From JAHHTP01 sp964587555 (GTDB lineage Bacteria > Bacillota > Clostridia > Oscillospirales > Ruminococcaceae), in NCBI GenBank assembly GCA_964587555.1, contig CAZPLR010000012.1, forward strand, positions 1-43,707: a stretch of 43,707 nt of DNA, given 5' to 3'. Position numbers and translations under genes: made by a program. Of this stretch, positions 16,960 through 25,147 are shown piece by piece (within the stretch, counting starts at the first letter, position 1; every line of letters starts with the position of its first letter). The notes under the pieces were generated by a model that saw only the letters and a list, made by a program, of their open reading frames with translations, was not told the DNA's origin and ran no database searches.

Positions 16960-18834
16960 ATGGATGCAAAGTCTGTTTCCAATCAGTCTTTGATCTGGTA
17001 CAACAGCCGAGAGGAGCGGTTTAAAACCCCCTTCGGCTGTGTATGTCAGGATCAGCCGATGACTGTCACGATTGCGCTGTCCAAACAGCTTTCGGTCTGG
17101 AACGTGCAGTTTGTTCTCACGAAAGACGGCGAAAGCGACTGCTGGTATCCGATGGAACACACGGGTACGGATGAAAACGGATTTGACTGGTTTTGTACAA
17201 CCGTCACGATTCATGACGAGGGGCTTTACTTTTATCACTTTTGGTATGAAAGCTACGGCACCCCGCACGTTATCTGCCGCGATGGTCTCAACCGTCCGAT
17301 TCTGGACAGCGGAAATCGCTGGCAGGTTACGGCCTACCACAAAGATTTTTACGTTGACGCCGCATATCAGGGAAAGATCATGTATCAGATTTTTCCAGAT
17401 CGTTTCGCGCGCAGCGGGAAAACCGAGCTGGGCGGTAAAATCGAGCCGTTTTGGATTCATGAGGATATCCATGATTGTCCGGAATACCGTCCGGATAAAA
17501 ACGGCGAGATTTTAAACAACGATTTTTTTGGCGGAAATTTGCGCGGTATCACCAAGTGGCTGCCGTATATCCACAGTTTAGGCGTTACAGTGCTCTATTT
17601 AAATCCGATCTTCATGGCGTTTTCCAACCATCGTTACGACACAGCGGATTATAAGCATATCGATCCGATGCTTGGAAATGAAGGCGATCTGCGTCTGTTT
17701 TTAAAACGCGCGCATGAGCTTGGCATGAAGGTGCTGCTTGACGGCGTGTTTTCCCACACCGGATCCCGCAGCATTTATTTTGACAAGGACAATCATTATG
17801 GCAACGGCGCGTACAGCTACCACGACTCTCCATACCGCAGCTGGTATTCCTTCCAAGAATATCCGCAGGTGTACGAGTCTTGGTGGGGAATTCAGACGCT
17901 GCCGTGTGTGAATGAGCTGGATCCTTCTTACCTGAATTATATCCTCTATGATGAGGACAGCGTTGTTAAGCATTGGATGCGTATGGGGGTCGACGGCTTC
18001 CGGCTGGATGTTGCCGACGAGCTGCCGGATGAATTTCTGGTGCGGTTTAAAGAAGTCATGCGCGCGGAGAATCCGCAGGCGCTGCTGCTCGGCGAGGTCT
18101 GGGAGGATGCGTCGAATAAGATCAGTTATTCGGTGCGCCGGAAATATTTCTGGGGCAAGGAGCTTGACAGCGTCATGAACTATGTTTATAAGGATGCGAT
18201 CATTGGCTTTGTCAGGCAGGAGATTGACGCACAGCAATTCAACGAGCGGGTGATGCAGATCTTTGAGAATTACCCGCCGCAGGTGATACACAGCGTTATG
18301 AACCTGCTTTCTACCCACGATACCGTGCGTATTGCCACGACGCTGACCGGCGTTTGGTATCAAAGCCGTGAGGAGCGCGCTTGGCGCAGACCGAACGAGG
18401 CTGAGCGGGCAAAATCCCAAAAGCGGCAGCGCGTTGCAGTTTTTCTGCAATATATGCTTCCGGGAATGCCTTGCATTTACTACGGCGATGAGATCGGCAT
18501 GGAAGGATTTGAGGATCCGTTTAACCGCCGGTTTTTTGATTGGGAAAACAGGCGCGAGGATACCATTTCCTTTTATCAGATGATGGGTACGCTGAAAAAC
18601 ACCTATGTTTCGCTGCAAAAAGGGACGATGCGCACATATCTTGCCGACGGCTATGCGTTTGGTTTTGTTCGAGCGTATCAAGGCGAGGAGCTGATTTGTA
18701 TCGTCAATACCGGTTCAGAGCTTTACGGCTTCCCAGATACCGGAAAGCGGATGCTGTTTGAGATCGGCGTTACCCGCGTTTCGGATGGGAGTATACAGAT
18801 GGCGCCGTATAGCTGCGTTATCTTTAAGAATTAG
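16960..18834 (+). CDS. GH13 alpha-glucanase (neopullulanase/cyclomaltodextrinase-like)
   Basis: A 624-residue glycoside hydrolase family 13 enzyme without signal peptide, so cytoplasmic. An N-terminal beta-sandwich domain (about 1-125) precedes the TIM barrel, as in neopullulanases and alpha-glucosidases. Barrel motifs are present: YQIFPDRFARS, DGVFSHTG, GFRLDVADE with nucleophile Asp350, GEVWED with acid/base Glu379, and LLSTHD with Asp454. It follows glgP by one base and has no strong ribosome site, so translation is probably coupled. Its likely job is trimming branched or short maltodextrins for GlgP. Exact bond specificity cannot be set from sequence. Confidence 0.9.
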   Translation: MDAKSVSNQSLIWYNSREERFKTPFGCVCQDQPMTVTIALSKQLSVWNVQFVLTKDGESDCWYPMEHTGTDENGFDWFCTTVTIHDEGLYFYHFWYESYGTPHVICRDGLNRPILDSGNRWQVTAYHKDFYVDAAYQGKIMYQIFPDRFARSGKTELGGKIEPFWIHEDIHDCPEYRPDKNGEILNNDFFGGNLRGITKWLPYIHSLGVTVLYLNPIFMAFSNHRYDTADYKHIDPMLGNEGDLRLFLKRAHELGMKVLLDGVFSHTGSRSIYFDKDNHYGNGAYSYHDSPYRSWYSFQEYPQVYESWWGIQTLPCVNELDPSYLNYILYDEDSVVKHWMRMGVDGFRLDVADELPDEFLVRFKEVMRAENPQALLLGEVWEDASNKISYSVRRKYFWGKELDSVMNYVYKDAIIGFVRQEIDAQQFNERVMQIFENYPPQVIHSVMNLLSTHDTVRIATTLTGVWYQSREERAWRRPNEAERAKSQKRQRVAVFLQYMLPGMPCIYYGDEIGMEGFEDPFNRRFFDWENRREDTISFYQMMGTLKNTYVSLQKGTMRTYLADGYAFGFVRAYQGEELICIVNTGSELYGFPDTGKRMLFEIGVTRVSDGSIQMAPYSCVIFKN

Positions 18835-18894
18835 TCCTGCTGCCTCTCTTATACTATAATATTTATTTGCGGCGCCGCAGCCATTGCGGCAGCG

Positions 18895-18944
18895 GAAAAC
18901 ACCGCTTAATGCGTTTTCTATAAAGCGTTTTGGGCGGCGTTTTC
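18895..18944 (+). terminator. Terminator-like hairpin after the GH13 gene
   Basis: GAAAACACCGC (18895-18905) pairs with GCGGCGTTTTC (18934-18944) with one mismatch, followed by a T-rich stretch. It lies 60 bp after the stop codon. Confidence 0.5.
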
Positions 18945-18974
18945 TGTTATTTCGTATTTTTCGGCAGAAAAACC

Positions 18975-19003
18975 TTGACTATTGATGGATAAACGAATAT
19001 AAT
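18975..19003 (+). promoter_or_regulatory. Sigma-A promoter for pgsA
   Basis: TTGACT (18975-18980) and TATAAT (18998-19003) have a 17-bp spacer. The -10 hexamer overlaps the first ATG of the pgsA frame, so that ATG is probably not the start. Confidence 0.75.
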
Positions 19004-19646
19004 GTTTATATGGTCGGAAGAACATAAACGATGGAGACGGCAATTCATAAAGGGAGATGGTTTTACGAAGCTATTGGAAAAGGATAAGGGGATATCTTGG
19101 CAAAAGGAATTTTTCAGCATACCGAATTGCTTATGTTATCTGCGCGTTTTAATGGTGCCGCTTTTTATTTGGCTTTATTTTGACGGGGATCCGCATAAGC
19201 CAAATTGGGACGCGTTGGTGGTGCTCGCGGCGTCGGGGCTTACCGACTGCTTAGACGGGCTGATTGCCCGAAAGTATAATATGGTCACTGAGTGGGGGAA
19301 GATCATCGATCCGGTGGCGGATAAGCTGACGCAGCTTTCGGTCGCCTGTTGTCTTGGCATCCGGATGCCGCCGATGCTTGTGCTGTTTGCGGTTGTGCTG
19401 GTCAAGGAGGTTGTCACCGGTATCGTGACGCTGGTTAAGCTGAAGGATGGGCTTCGCATCGATTCGGCGATGTGGTTTGGCAAGGTGGCGACGGCTGTGT
19501 TTTACGTCGTGATGGTTGTCATCATTGGGTTTGGCAGTGTGCTGCCGGAAACAATAAGCATGCTCCTGATCTGGATCACGATTGCGCTGATGCTGTTTGC
19601 GTTTATCCGTTATCTGATCGTATTGCTGCGGCTGAAAAAGGAATAA
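19002..19646 (+). CDS. pgsA: CDP-alcohol phosphatidyltransferase, PgsA-like
   Basis: A membrane enzyme of up to 214 residues that most likely makes phosphatidylglycerol phosphate from CDP-diacylglycerol and glycerol-3-phosphate. The family motif DxxDGxxARx(8)GxxxDxxxD is complete (DCLDG, AR, GKIIDPVADK). About four to five hydrophobic segments follow, ending in LLRLKKE. The first Met falls inside the -10 box of the only clear promoter and lacks a ribosome site. A TTG at 19074 is a possible real start and would give about 190 residues, closer to the family norm, though its GGGAG is 17 nt away. Coordinates give the longest frame. A cardiolipin or other CDP-alcohol transferase is the alternative. 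Confidence 0.85.
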   Translation: MFIWSEEHKRWRRQFIKGDGFTKLLEKDKGISWQKEFFSIPNCLCYLRVLMVPLFIWLYFDGDPHKPNWDALVVLAASGLTDCLDGLIARKYNMVTEWGKIIDPVADKLTQLSVACCLGIRMPPMLVLFAVVLVKEVVTGIVTLVKLKDGLRIDSAMWFGKVATAVFYVVMVVIIGFGSVLPETISMLLIWITIALMLFAFIRYLIVLLRLKKE

Positions 19647-19651
19647 GTGGG

Positions 19652-19700
19652 TTCCGGCTGCTTGGCGCGCTTTGCTTGCGTGCATGCAGCCGGAATTTTT
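19652..19700 (+). terminator. Rho-independent terminator after pgsA
   Basis: A 10-bp perfect stem (TTCCGGCTGC 19652-19661, GCAGCCGGAA 19686-19695) is followed by TTTTT. Confidence 0.85.
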
Positions 19701-19723
19701 ATGCAGAAAAGCTGCGTGCGTCC

Positions 19724-19752
19724 TTGTAATATTTTTGCCGATGTGGTATAAT
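19724..19752 (+). promoter_or_regulatory. Sigma-A promoter for the nusB operon
   Basis: TTGTAA (19724-19729) and TATAAT (19747-19752) are 17 bp apart. This is the likely start of the long nusB to trmL run. Confidence 0.75.
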
Positions 19753-19824
19753 GATGATGTATCTTGACGGTGAGGGCACTGTCAAAAGAGAAACTAAATT
19801 CCAAAATCAGAAAGGAATTTTAAT

Positions 19825-20268
19825 ATGCAGATTACTTCACGGCATGAAACGCGCGAGGCCGCGTTTATTTTGATCTTTGAATCGATGTTTCAGAAGGACT
19901 GTACGGCGGAGGATCTGGCGGCAGCCGCGTCCGAGTGCGGTTTGTTCGAGGCAGGGGAGGATACGCTGCGCTATGTAAAAGGCGTATTGGAAAATTTGCA
20001 GACGCTGGATGAGATGATTTCGCGTTTTTTGGTACGCTGGACGCTTTCGCGTATTTCGAAGGTTTCGCTGGCAATCCTGCGCCTTGCAGTTTACGAGCTT
20101 TTGTACTGCGACGGCGTCGCTCACGACGTCGTAATCAGCGAGGCGGTTCTGCTTGCAAGCGCCTATGGCTATCCGGAGGACGTAAAGTTTGTCAACGGAC
20201 TGCTTGGCAATCTGAACCGGTCGATGGAAGAAAAGGGCAGCGGGCAGGATCAGGATAAAATGCAGTAA
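19825..20268 (+). CDS. nusB: Transcription antitermination factor NusB
   Basis: A 147-residue all-helical protein that binds boxA RNA with NusE (S10) in rRNA antitermination. The conserved N-terminus SRHETREAAFILIFE and the C-terminal VVISEAVLLASAYGYPEDVKFVNGLLG pattern identify the family. Residues after about 135 (SGQDQDKMQ) are a polar tail. AAAGGAATTTTAAT precedes the ATG. It heads the nusB-xseA-xseB-ispA-dxs cluster, as in many Firmicutes, although folD, which follows nusB in Bacillus, is absent. Confidence 0.95.
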   Translation: MQITSRHETREAAFILIFESMFQKDCTAEDLAAAASECGLFEAGEDTLRYVKGVLENLQTLDEMISRFLVRWTLSRISKVSLAILRLAVYELLYCDGVAHDVVISEAVLLASAYGYPEDVKFVNGLLGNLNRSMEEKGSGQDQDKMQ

Positions 20269-20306
20269 AATGCCGTTAAAATGCGGAAAAAAGGGGGAAG
20301 GGAAGG

Positions 20307-21518
20307 ATGGAAGCTGTTTCGTATGACGCCGTTACGGTGACGCAATTAAACACATATTTGAAAAACCGTCTGGACGAGGACGAGAATTTAAAGAACCTAG
20401 TCGTGACGGGGGAACTTTCCAATTTTACCCATCACCGCAGCGGGCATTTTTACTTTACGCTCAAGGATGAAACCGCTTCGGTGCGCTGCATCATGTTTCG
20501 CAGCGCGGCGGCAAAGGTGCGTTTTTCGCCGGAGGCGGGCATGAAGCTGATCGTGATCGGCACGGCGCGTATCTATGAAAGGGACGGTTCGGTACAGCTT
20601 TATTGCTCGGAGATGCATCCGGACGGGCAAGGCGATCTTCAGCTTGCGTTTGAACAATTAAAGAAAAAGTTGGAAAGAGAGGGCTTATTTGCGCCGGAGC
20701 ATAAGCGTCCGCTCCCGCCTTATCCAGAATGCATCGCGGTGGTAACTTCCAAGACCGGAGCGGCATTGCAGGACATTTTGCAGATTCTGAAAAGGCGGTA
20801 TCCGCTGGTCACGGTGCATTTTTACCCGGCATTGGTGCAGGGCGAATCGGCGCCTGCCTCGATCTGTGCGGCGATCGGCGCGGCAGAGAATGACCCACAG
20901 GCTCAGTTCATGATCGTTGGGCGCGGCGGCGGCTCTGCGGAGGATTTGTGGTGCTTTAACGATGAATCAGTCGCGCGCGCTGTGTATGACAGCCGTATTC
21001 CGGTAATCAGCGCTGTGGGGCATGAGATTGATTTTACGATCACTGATTTTGCGGCGGATCTGCGTGCGCCGACCCCGTCGGCTGCGGCAGAGCTTGCTGT
21101 GCCGCTGATCACCGATATCGCCGACGGCGTCCGGCAGTATTATCGCCGGATCGGGCAGGGTATCAGAGAGATTTATCGGTGCAGAGCGGATGCGGTAAAG
21201 GTAAGCTACGCGCGGCTGCAGGCGGCTTCGCCGCAGAACCGGCTGAATCAGAACGAAGCGGCGTTATCGCTGCTAAAAGAGCGAATGCAAAACGCGATGA
21301 CCGCGCAGCTAAACGCATTGGAGGGAAGGATGAACCAAAGCGCCGTAATGCTGGAAACGCTTTCCCCGCTGAAGGTATTAACGCGCGGCTATTCGATTAC
21401 GATGTCTGGACAAAACGTTGTGGATTCGGTGGAAAAGGTCGCGGTCGGCGACGAGCTGATGATCCGGTTTCGCGACGGCGCGGTTAAAACGGTTGCGGTG
21501 CAGGTTTCAAAGGGATAG
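20307..21518 (+). CDS. xseA: Exodeoxyribonuclease VII large subunit
   Basis: A 403-residue catalytic subunit of Exo VII, which degrades single-stranded DNA in both directions and works with XseB. An N-terminal OB-fold (about 5-100) shows VTGELSNFTHHRSGHFYFTLKD-like family sequence. The nuclease domain has VVTSKTGAALQDI, GRGGGSAEDLW and VGHEIDFTITDF, the expected conserved blocks. A long helical region (about 270-370) leads to the C-terminal RGYSI element. The RBS is GGGGGAAGGGAAGG. Family length is normal (about 400-450). Confidence 0.96.
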   Translation: MEAVSYDAVTVTQLNTYLKNRLDEDENLKNLVVTGELSNFTHHRSGHFYFTLKDETASVRCIMFRSAAAKVRFSPEAGMKLIVIGTARIYERDGSVQLYCSEMHPDGQGDLQLAFEQLKKKLEREGLFAPEHKRPLPPYPECIAVVTSKTGAALQDILQILKRRYPLVTVHFYPALVQGESAPASICAAIGAAENDPQAQFMIVGRGGGSAEDLWCFNDESVARAVYDSRIPVISAVGHEIDFTITDFAADLRAPTPSAAAELAVPLITDIADGVRQYYRRIGQGIREIYRCRADAVKVSYARLQAASPQNRLNQNEAALSLLKERMQNAMTAQLNALEGRMNQSAVMLETLSPLKVLTRGYSITMSGQNVVDSVEKVAVGDELMIRFRDGAVKTVAVQVSKG

Positions 21519-21594
21519 ATCGGGGCGAGCGTTTTCCGCGTAATTGACAGAGAGATAGATAAACGGCATAAAGATGGTAGAAAGGGGCGGCGTT

Positions 21595-21771
21595 ATGAAG
21601 ATCGAGGAAGCGATGCGGCAGCTAGAGCAGATCGCTGCCGCGCTGGAATCCGGCAAGCTTTCGCTGGAGGAGGCGATGGAGCAGTACACCAAGGGTGTCG
21701 AGCTGGTCAAGGAGTGCAGCCATACGTTGCATGAGGCGAAGCTAAAGATCGAGGAAATGAAGGTTGAATAA
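21595..21771 (+). CDS. xseB: Exodeoxyribonuclease VII small subunit
   Basis: A 58-residue helical hairpin protein that coats the XseA coiled-coil. The family pattern AMRQLEQIAAALESGKLSLEEA and YTKGVELVKEC is clear. The ATG at 21595 is preferred over the upstream ATG at 21574 because AAAGGGGCGG sits correctly before it. It lies 76 bp after xseA and is followed by a hairpin before ispA. Confidence 0.92.
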   Translation: MKIEEAMRQLEQIAAALESGKLSLEEAMEQYTKGVELVKECSHTLHEAKLKIEEMKVE

Positions 21772-21772
21772 G

Positions 21773-21804
21773 CCGCAGCTTTTGTTTTCGTGAGCTGCGG
21801 TTTT
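21773..21804 (+). terminator. Intercistronic hairpin between xseB and ispA
   Basis: CCGCAGCT (21773-21780) pairs with AGCTGCGG (21793-21800) and is followed by only four T residues. It may be a leaky terminator that lowers expression of the downstream isoprenoid and DNA-repair genes. Confidence 0.5.
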
Positions 21805-21847
21805 GGCTGGTAGTGAAGGAATCTGGCAGAAAGGCAGGAATGGAAGA

Positions 21848-22741
21848 ATGACGATGGATCGAATGAGGGAATATATCCGTTTAACCGAAGACGCGCTGCA
21901 AAATGCGCTTACTCCGCGCGGCGAAACCTATGAAAAGGTGATAAGAGCGATGCTTTATTCCGCTTCGGCGGGCGGAAAACGGATTCGTCCGCAGCTTGTT
22001 TTGGAATTTGCGCGGATGTGCGGCGGCGATGTGAGGGCGTGCGTGCCGTTTGCAGCGGCAATCGAGATGATCCACACAAGCTCGCTGATCCACGACGATC
22101 TGCCTTGCATGGACGATGACGACCTGCGCCGCGGCAGACCGTCCTGCCACAAGCAGTTTGACGAGGCGACTGCGCTGCTTGCGGGCGACGCGCTTTTGCT
22201 GCATGCGTTTGAGCTTATGACCTCCAAAGAGGTTATGCAAAGCGGCCTATCGCCGCAGGCAATTGTGGGCGCAGTGCAGATATTAGCGTCCTATTCGGGG
22301 CGGCATGGCATGGTCGGCGGTCAGGTCATCGATCTGGGGATGGAAAGCGGCGATATTGCGTTTTCGCAGGCGCGTCTGCGGCAGATGGATCGGCTGAAAA
22401 CAGGTGCGCTGATTAAGGCGGCTTGTCTGATGGGCGTGACGCTTGCGGGCGGAAGCAAAGAGCAGTTGGATGCGGCGGAGGATTATGCGGCGCATCTTGG
22501 GCAGGCATTTCAGATTGTGGACGATATTTTGGATGTGGTCGGAGATGAAAAAGCGCTCGGTAAGCCGATCGGCTCGGATGCGGAGAACGACAAAAAGACC
22601 TACACCAGTGTTTATGGCATAGAGGGCGCGAAGGAACTTGCCAAGGAGCATACCGATGCGGCGCTGCAGGCGCTTGCGTGCTTTGCAGATCATGAATATC
22701 TGTCGCAGCTGACGCTTTCGCTGTTGGTGAGAGATCATTAA
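21848..22741 (+). CDS. ispA: Farnesyl diphosphate synthase (polyprenyl synthetase)
   Basis: A 297-residue trans-prenyltransferase that condenses isopentenyl diphosphate with allylic diphosphates to C15 (or C10/C15). The first Asp-rich motif is DDLPCMDDDD (83-92) and the second is DDILD (225-229), both intact, with GGKRIRP (42-48) and the Lys-Thr of LKTGALI. The start is set at 21848; the frame is open further upstream through the hairpin region, which is not plausible coding. It sits next to dxs, the first enzyme of the pathway that supplies its substrates, the standard Firmicutes arrangement. Confidence 0.95.
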   Translation: MTMDRMREYIRLTEDALQNALTPRGETYEKVIRAMLYSASAGGKRIRPQLVLEFARMCGGDVRACVPFAAAIEMIHTSSLIHDDLPCMDDDDLRRGRPSCHKQFDEATALLAGDALLLHAFELMTSKEVMQSGLSPQAIVGAVQILASYSGRHGMVGGQVIDLGMESGDIAFSQARLRQMDRLKTGALIKAACLMGVTLAGGSKEQLDAAEDYAAHLGQAFQIVDDILDVVGDEKALGKPIGSDAENDKKTYTSVYGIEGAKELAKEHTDAALQALACFADHEYLSQLTLSLLVRDH

Positions 22742-22762
22742 ACGGGGAGGGCTGCTTGCGAC

Positions 22763-23254
22763 ATGGACTGGATTGAATTTTTAACAAGCAATTACGTGCT
22801 GAATGTCGCCGTGGCAGGGTGGTTGTCTGCTCAAATCATTAAGACTGCCATCCACGCGGTGCGTTATAAAAAGTTTGTGCCGGAGCGGATGTTCGGTGCG
22901 GGCGGTATGCCGAGCGCGCATTCGGCGACAGTCTGCGGGCTGGTGGCAGCGGTAGCGCGCAGCGATGGCTTTGGTTCCCCGCTTTTTGCAATCGCCGCAG
23001 TGGTCGCCATAATCACCATGTACGACGCGATGGGCGTTAGGCGGCAGGCGGGGATGCATGCGCGGATGCTCAATATCCTGCTGCGTAAGGATCAGGAGGA
23101 GCATTTGGAGGAAGAGGACGACGAGGAAAGCATCAGCGAAGAACTCCAATTAAAGAAAAACCGGTACAAGGAATTTTTGGGGCATACGCCGCTTCAGGTG
23201 CTGGTTGGCGCCGTGTTGGGTGTGGCGATGGCATTTTTGGTGCCGATGATATGA
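22763..23254 (+). CDS. Divergent PAP2-family membrane protein (DUF212, YuiD-like)
   Basis: A 163-residue membrane protein with about four helices. It carries the GGMPSAHSATVCGL motif and the YDAMGVRRQAG motif of the DUF212/YuiD group, which is distantly related to PAP2 phosphatases (the SAH element recalls the PSGH motif). An acidic insertion (EEHLEEEDDEES) separates the third and fourth hydrophobic parts. The activity is not established for the family; a lipid-phosphate role is inferred from fold similarity and from position between ispA and dxs. Confidence 0.85.
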   Translation: MDWIEFLTSNYVLNVAVAGWLSAQIIKTAIHAVRYKKFVPERMFGAGGMPSAHSATVCGLVAAVARSDGFGSPLFAIAAVVAIITMYDAMGVRRQAGMHARMLNILLRKDQEEHLEEEDDEESISEELQLKKNRYKEFLGHTPLQVLVGAVLGVAMAFLVPMI

Positions 23255-23267
23255 GGAAAGGGAGGGA

Positions 23268-25127
23268 ATGTTCTTGCAGTATCCATATTTGGATCGCATC
23301 CATTCGCCGGAGGACGTAAAAAAACTAAATGAGCGGCAGCTAAATCTCTTATGTACCGATATCCGCGCCTTTTTGATCCGCAGCGTATCCAAAACAGGGG
23401 GACATCTTGCAAGTAATTTAGGGGTCGTGGAGCTGACAGTCGCGCTGCATAAGGTGCTTCACTCGCCGTTTGATCAGATCTTCTGGGACGTCGGACATCA
23501 AAGCTATGTGCATAAGCTTTTGACCGGGAGAAAGGAAGGCTTTGCGCGTCTGCGGATGAAGGATGGTCTTTCCGGCTACCCAATGCCGCGGGAGAGCGTT
23601 CACGACTGCTTTATCGCCGGACATTCCTCTACCTCGATTTCCGCTGCTTTGGGCGCGGCGCAGGCGAACAAACTAAAGGGCGATCCGCATACGGCGGTCG
23701 CAGTTATTGGCGACGGGTCTTTAACCGGCGGGGAGGCGTATGAGGCGCTTAATAACGCCGGAAAAAGCGGAGCAAGGCTGATCGTCGTACTCAACCATAA
23801 CGAGATGTCGATCTCGCAAAACGTCGGCGCTTTCGCGGGATATCTTTCCTATCTGCGTGCCGGTAAGGTCTACAACGATATCAAGCAGGGTGTCAGCGAT
23901 AAGCTGCAAAACGGGAAGAATATCTCCAAGCTTACAGCGTCCCTTCTGACCAAGATCAAGCGATCGCTTAAGGGCTTCATTTATCAGAATACTTTTTTTG
24001 AGGATATGGGCTTTACTTACCTTGGACCGATCGACGGACATGATTTGCAGCAGGTCTGTCATGTCCTGCAGCTTGCGAAGCAGCTTGCAAGGCCGGTGGT
24101 TGTACATGTTATCACCACCAAGGGCAAGGGCTATGCGCCGGCGGAGGACGATCCAAATCTTTACCACGGCGTGTCGAAGTTTAACTTCTGGCAGGGTGAC
24201 TGTAATACCGATGAGGATAATTTCTCATGCGAGATGGGGAACACTTTGATCGAGCTGGCAAAAAAACAGCCGAAGCTGGTTGCAATCACAGCGGCGATGA
24301 CGGATGGAACCGGGCTTGCGGCGTTTGCAAAAAAGTATCCGAACCGCTTTTTTGACGTTGGTATTGCCGAGCAGCACGCGGTCGTTTTTTCGGGCGGGCT
24401 GACCAGCCGCGGAATGCTTCCGGTGTTTGCGGTGTATTCCTCGTTTTTGCAGCGTGGATACGACCAGCTGCTCAACGATTGCGCGCGCAATCGCTGCCGG
24501 ATGGTGCTTTGTATCGACCGCGCCGGATTTGTCGGCGCGGACGGCGAAACGCATCAGGGGCTTTTTGACGTTGCTTTTCTTTCTTCTATTCCGAATGTGA
24601 CCGTTTTGTCGCCAGCCAACTATGAACAACTGCGCGAATGCCTTCGCGACGCGGTATGTACGCTGCAATCGGTCGTTGCGGTGCGCTACCCGAAAGGCAA
24701 GCCTTTTGGCGCTGTGCCAAAGCTGCCGCTTTTGGAAAAGGGCGACGGATATTTTTACTACGCGCAGCGGAATGCGCCCGCCAAAAAGCTGCTTTGCAGC
24801 TATGGCAGATGCTTTGAAAGCTGTGTGCTTGCCGAAGCGCCGGATACCGACTTGCTGCAGTTGGTTCGGATCAAACCGCTGCCGCAGAGGGCGCTTGCGC
24901 TGCTGTTTTCCTACGACGAGGTCTATTTTGCGGAGGAGGGGATTCAAAACGGCGGCATTGGCGAGCAGATCGGGCTTTATCTGCTCGAACATAGTTATCA
25001 GGGGAAATTTCGTCTGCGGGCGGTGAACGACTGCTTTGTCAGCCAAGGCAGCATTGCCGAGCAAATGCGGGAATTTGGGCTTTGCAGCGATCAGCTTGTC
25101 GCCTTTGTTTCCGGTGCGGATGATTGA
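23268..25127 (+). CDS. dxs: 1-deoxy-D-xylulose-5-phosphate synthase
   Basis: A 619-residue thiamine-diphosphate enzyme joining pyruvate and glyceraldehyde-3-phosphate into DXP, the first step of the MEP isoprenoid pathway. It shows SKTGGHLASNLGVVELT, the diphosphate-binding GDGSLTGGEAYEALNNAG (from Gly148), VGIAEQHAV, and RYPKG in the transketolase-like domains. GGGAGGGA precedes the ATG at 23268. The length is normal. Its end lies 20 bp before the preferred tlyA::nadK start. Confidence 0.95.
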   Translation: MFLQYPYLDRIHSPEDVKKLNERQLNLLCTDIRAFLIRSVSKTGGHLASNLGVVELTVALHKVLHSPFDQIFWDVGHQSYVHKLLTGRKEGFARLRMKDGLSGYPMPRESVHDCFIAGHSSTSISAALGAAQANKLKGDPHTAVAVIGDGSLTGGEAYEALNNAGKSGARLIVVLNHNEMSISQNVGAFAGYLSYLRAGKVYNDIKQGVSDKLQNGKNISKLTASLLTKIKRSLKGFIYQNTFFEDMGFTYLGPIDGHDLQQVCHVLQLAKQLARPVVVHVITTKGKGYAPAEDDPNLYHGVSKFNFWQGDCNTDEDNFSCEMGNTLIELAKKQPKLVAITAAMTDGTGLAAFAKKYPNRFFDVGIAEQHAVVFSGGLTSRGMLPVFAVYSSFLQRGYDQLLNDCARNRCRMVLCIDRAGFVGADGETHQGLFDVAFLSSIPNVTVLSPANYEQLRECLRDAVCTLQSVVAVRYPKGKPFGAVPKLPLLEKGDGYFYYAQRNAPAKKLLCSYGRCFESCVLAEAPDTDLLQLVRIKPLPQRALALLFSYDEVYFAEEGIQNGGIGEQIGLYLLEHSYQGKFRLRAVNDCFVSQGSIAEQMREFGLCSDQLVAFVSGADD

Positions 25128-25147
25128 TAAAAGAGAGGATGAAAACA

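Noticed and set aside
17701..18681. 326-codon minus-strand open frame opposite the GH13 gene
   Set aside because: It is antisense to a gene with intact catalytic motifs, has no ribosome site and resembles no protein family.
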